A stretch of 64,000 nt of DNA from an uncultured Lachnospiraceae bacterium. Lineage in GTDB: Bacteria; Bacillota; Clostridia; Lachnospirales; Lachnospiraceae. Positions 63,630-64,000 of this stretch are shown here, in pieces (positions within the stretch are counted from its first letter, which is position 1; each line of letters opens with the position of its first letter). The stretch spans positions 1 through 64,000 of the forward strand of contig CASWRE010000008.1 in assembly GCA_949471785.1 (NCBI GenBank). The letters are read 5' to 3'. Under the pieces are notes generated by a model. It did no database searches and was not told where the DNA came from. It saw nothing but the letters and a program-made list of their open reading frames with translations. The translations under genes were made by a program, and so were the position numbers.

Positions 63630-63635
63630 TATAAT
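63630..63635 (+). promoter_or_regulatory. -10 element of the last gene
   Basis: TATAAT at 63630-63635, about 90 bases before ATG 63722; no clear -35. Confidence 0.4.
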
Positions 63636-63721
63636 ATGTCAGTGGAGAACCGGTCCGCGGCCTGAAATAAATCTGCGGGGCTGCAGAAATCGGGGATCAA
63701 AGATGGAGAGGAGAGATAGAT

Positions 63722-64000
63722 ATGCAGTGGAATTGGAAAAAACCGGATGAGGAATTGTTTCAGAACATTCCGAAGAAAGGGAAAAGGCCGGATGTTCCGG
63801 AGGAAAAGATGAAGAGTACTTTCGGTTTCTGGTATGAGGCGGCGGTACAGCACATCAGGGAGGAAGTGCCCAGGATCAACCAGGAGTTTAATGAAAAAAT
63901 GTCCGCCCTTTCAGAATATAAAAAGGAACACGGCATTTATGTAGAAAGCGGTACTCTGGAGTATACCGGCAAAGATTTTGTGAGAGGGATGGACAAGATG
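63722..64000 (+). CDS. Unrecognised protein, 5' part only
   Basis: The window ends inside this frame. ATG 63722 follows GGAGAGGAGAGATAT. The visible 93 residues start MQWNWKKPDEELFQNIPKKG, are hydrophilic and charged with no signal peptide or membrane segment, and include HIREEVPRINQEFNEKMS. I do not recognise a family. It is oriented with the fatty acid operon but stands behind its own terminator and -10 box. Confidence 0.7.
   Translation, partial: MQWNWKKPDEELFQNIPKKGKRPDVPEEKMKSTFGFWYEAAVQHIREEVPRINQEFNEKMSALSEYKKEHGIYVESGTLEYTGKDFVRGMDKM

Overview
The window is 64 kb of a low-to-mid GC anaerobic Firmicute chromosome, most like a high-GC member of the Lachnospiraceae/Clostridia. Indicators are reverse rubrerythrins and rubredoxin, a T-box in front of metG, a BceRSAB-type module, an Enterococcus-type V-ATPase operon, and a FabK-based fatty acid operon with all four acetyl-CoA carboxylase subunits. 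Genes are dense, on both strands, with strong AGGAGG ribosome sites. No rRNA, CRISPR array, integrase or transposase gene is visible. One tRNA (Val, anticodon GAC) is present.

Layout. 0.1-3.0 kb: oxidative-stress block with two paralogous reverse rubrerythrins, a small desulforedoxin-like protein and a PerR/Fur regulator, interrupted by an AT-rich toxin-antitoxin-like pair. 3.1-7.8 kb: Bce-type regulator, kinase, ABC ATPase and permease. 7.8-11.4 kb: T-box leader carrying a 238-bp palindromic insertion, then metG and tatD. 11.5-21.3 kb: a degenerate BlaR1-like membrane protein, TetR-glgB, two secreted proteins, MATE with its MarR regulator, and a large unrecognised tail-anchored protein. 21.3-28.0 kb: a five-gene sugar/polyol operon with a divergent AraC regulator. 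28-36.2 kb: membrane proteins, a VWA lipoprotein operon, nitrilase, ferredoxin-like aldo/keto reductase, NhaC antiporter and rubredoxin. 36.3-39.2 kb: GNAT and a VanRS-like two-component system. 39.3-41.2 kb: an AT-rich AAA ATPase plus PD-(D/E)XK-like nuclease pair, a candidate defence system. 41.3-50.2 kb: V-ATPase operon in the order F-I-K-E-C-G-A-B-D with a Na+-binding c-ring signature. 50.2-53.5 kb: accessory patch with a second MITE-like element, MNT-HEPN pair, decayed MNT copy, heptad-repeat coiled-coil gene, helicase remnant and a DUF1848 gene. 53.6-63.6 kb: acpP-fabK-fabD-fabG-fabF-accB-fabZ-accC-accD-accA and an acyl-CoA synthetase. The window ends inside an unrecognised gene.

How it fits together. 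The core is housekeeping (MetRS, fatty acid synthesis, ion-pumping ATPase) with small acquired patches between operons. The patches stand out by AT-rich composition (about 0.97-1.52, 39.3-41.2 and 51.3-53.5 kb) and by content (toxin-antitoxin, ATPase/nuclease, HEPN/MNT, helicase fragment). The most unusual points are the element inside the metG T-box leader, the ATPase/nuclease pair, the tail-anchored protein at 18.7-20.3 kb, and the protease-dead M56-like protein. All functional statements come from reading the sequence and from family knowledge; no database search was run.
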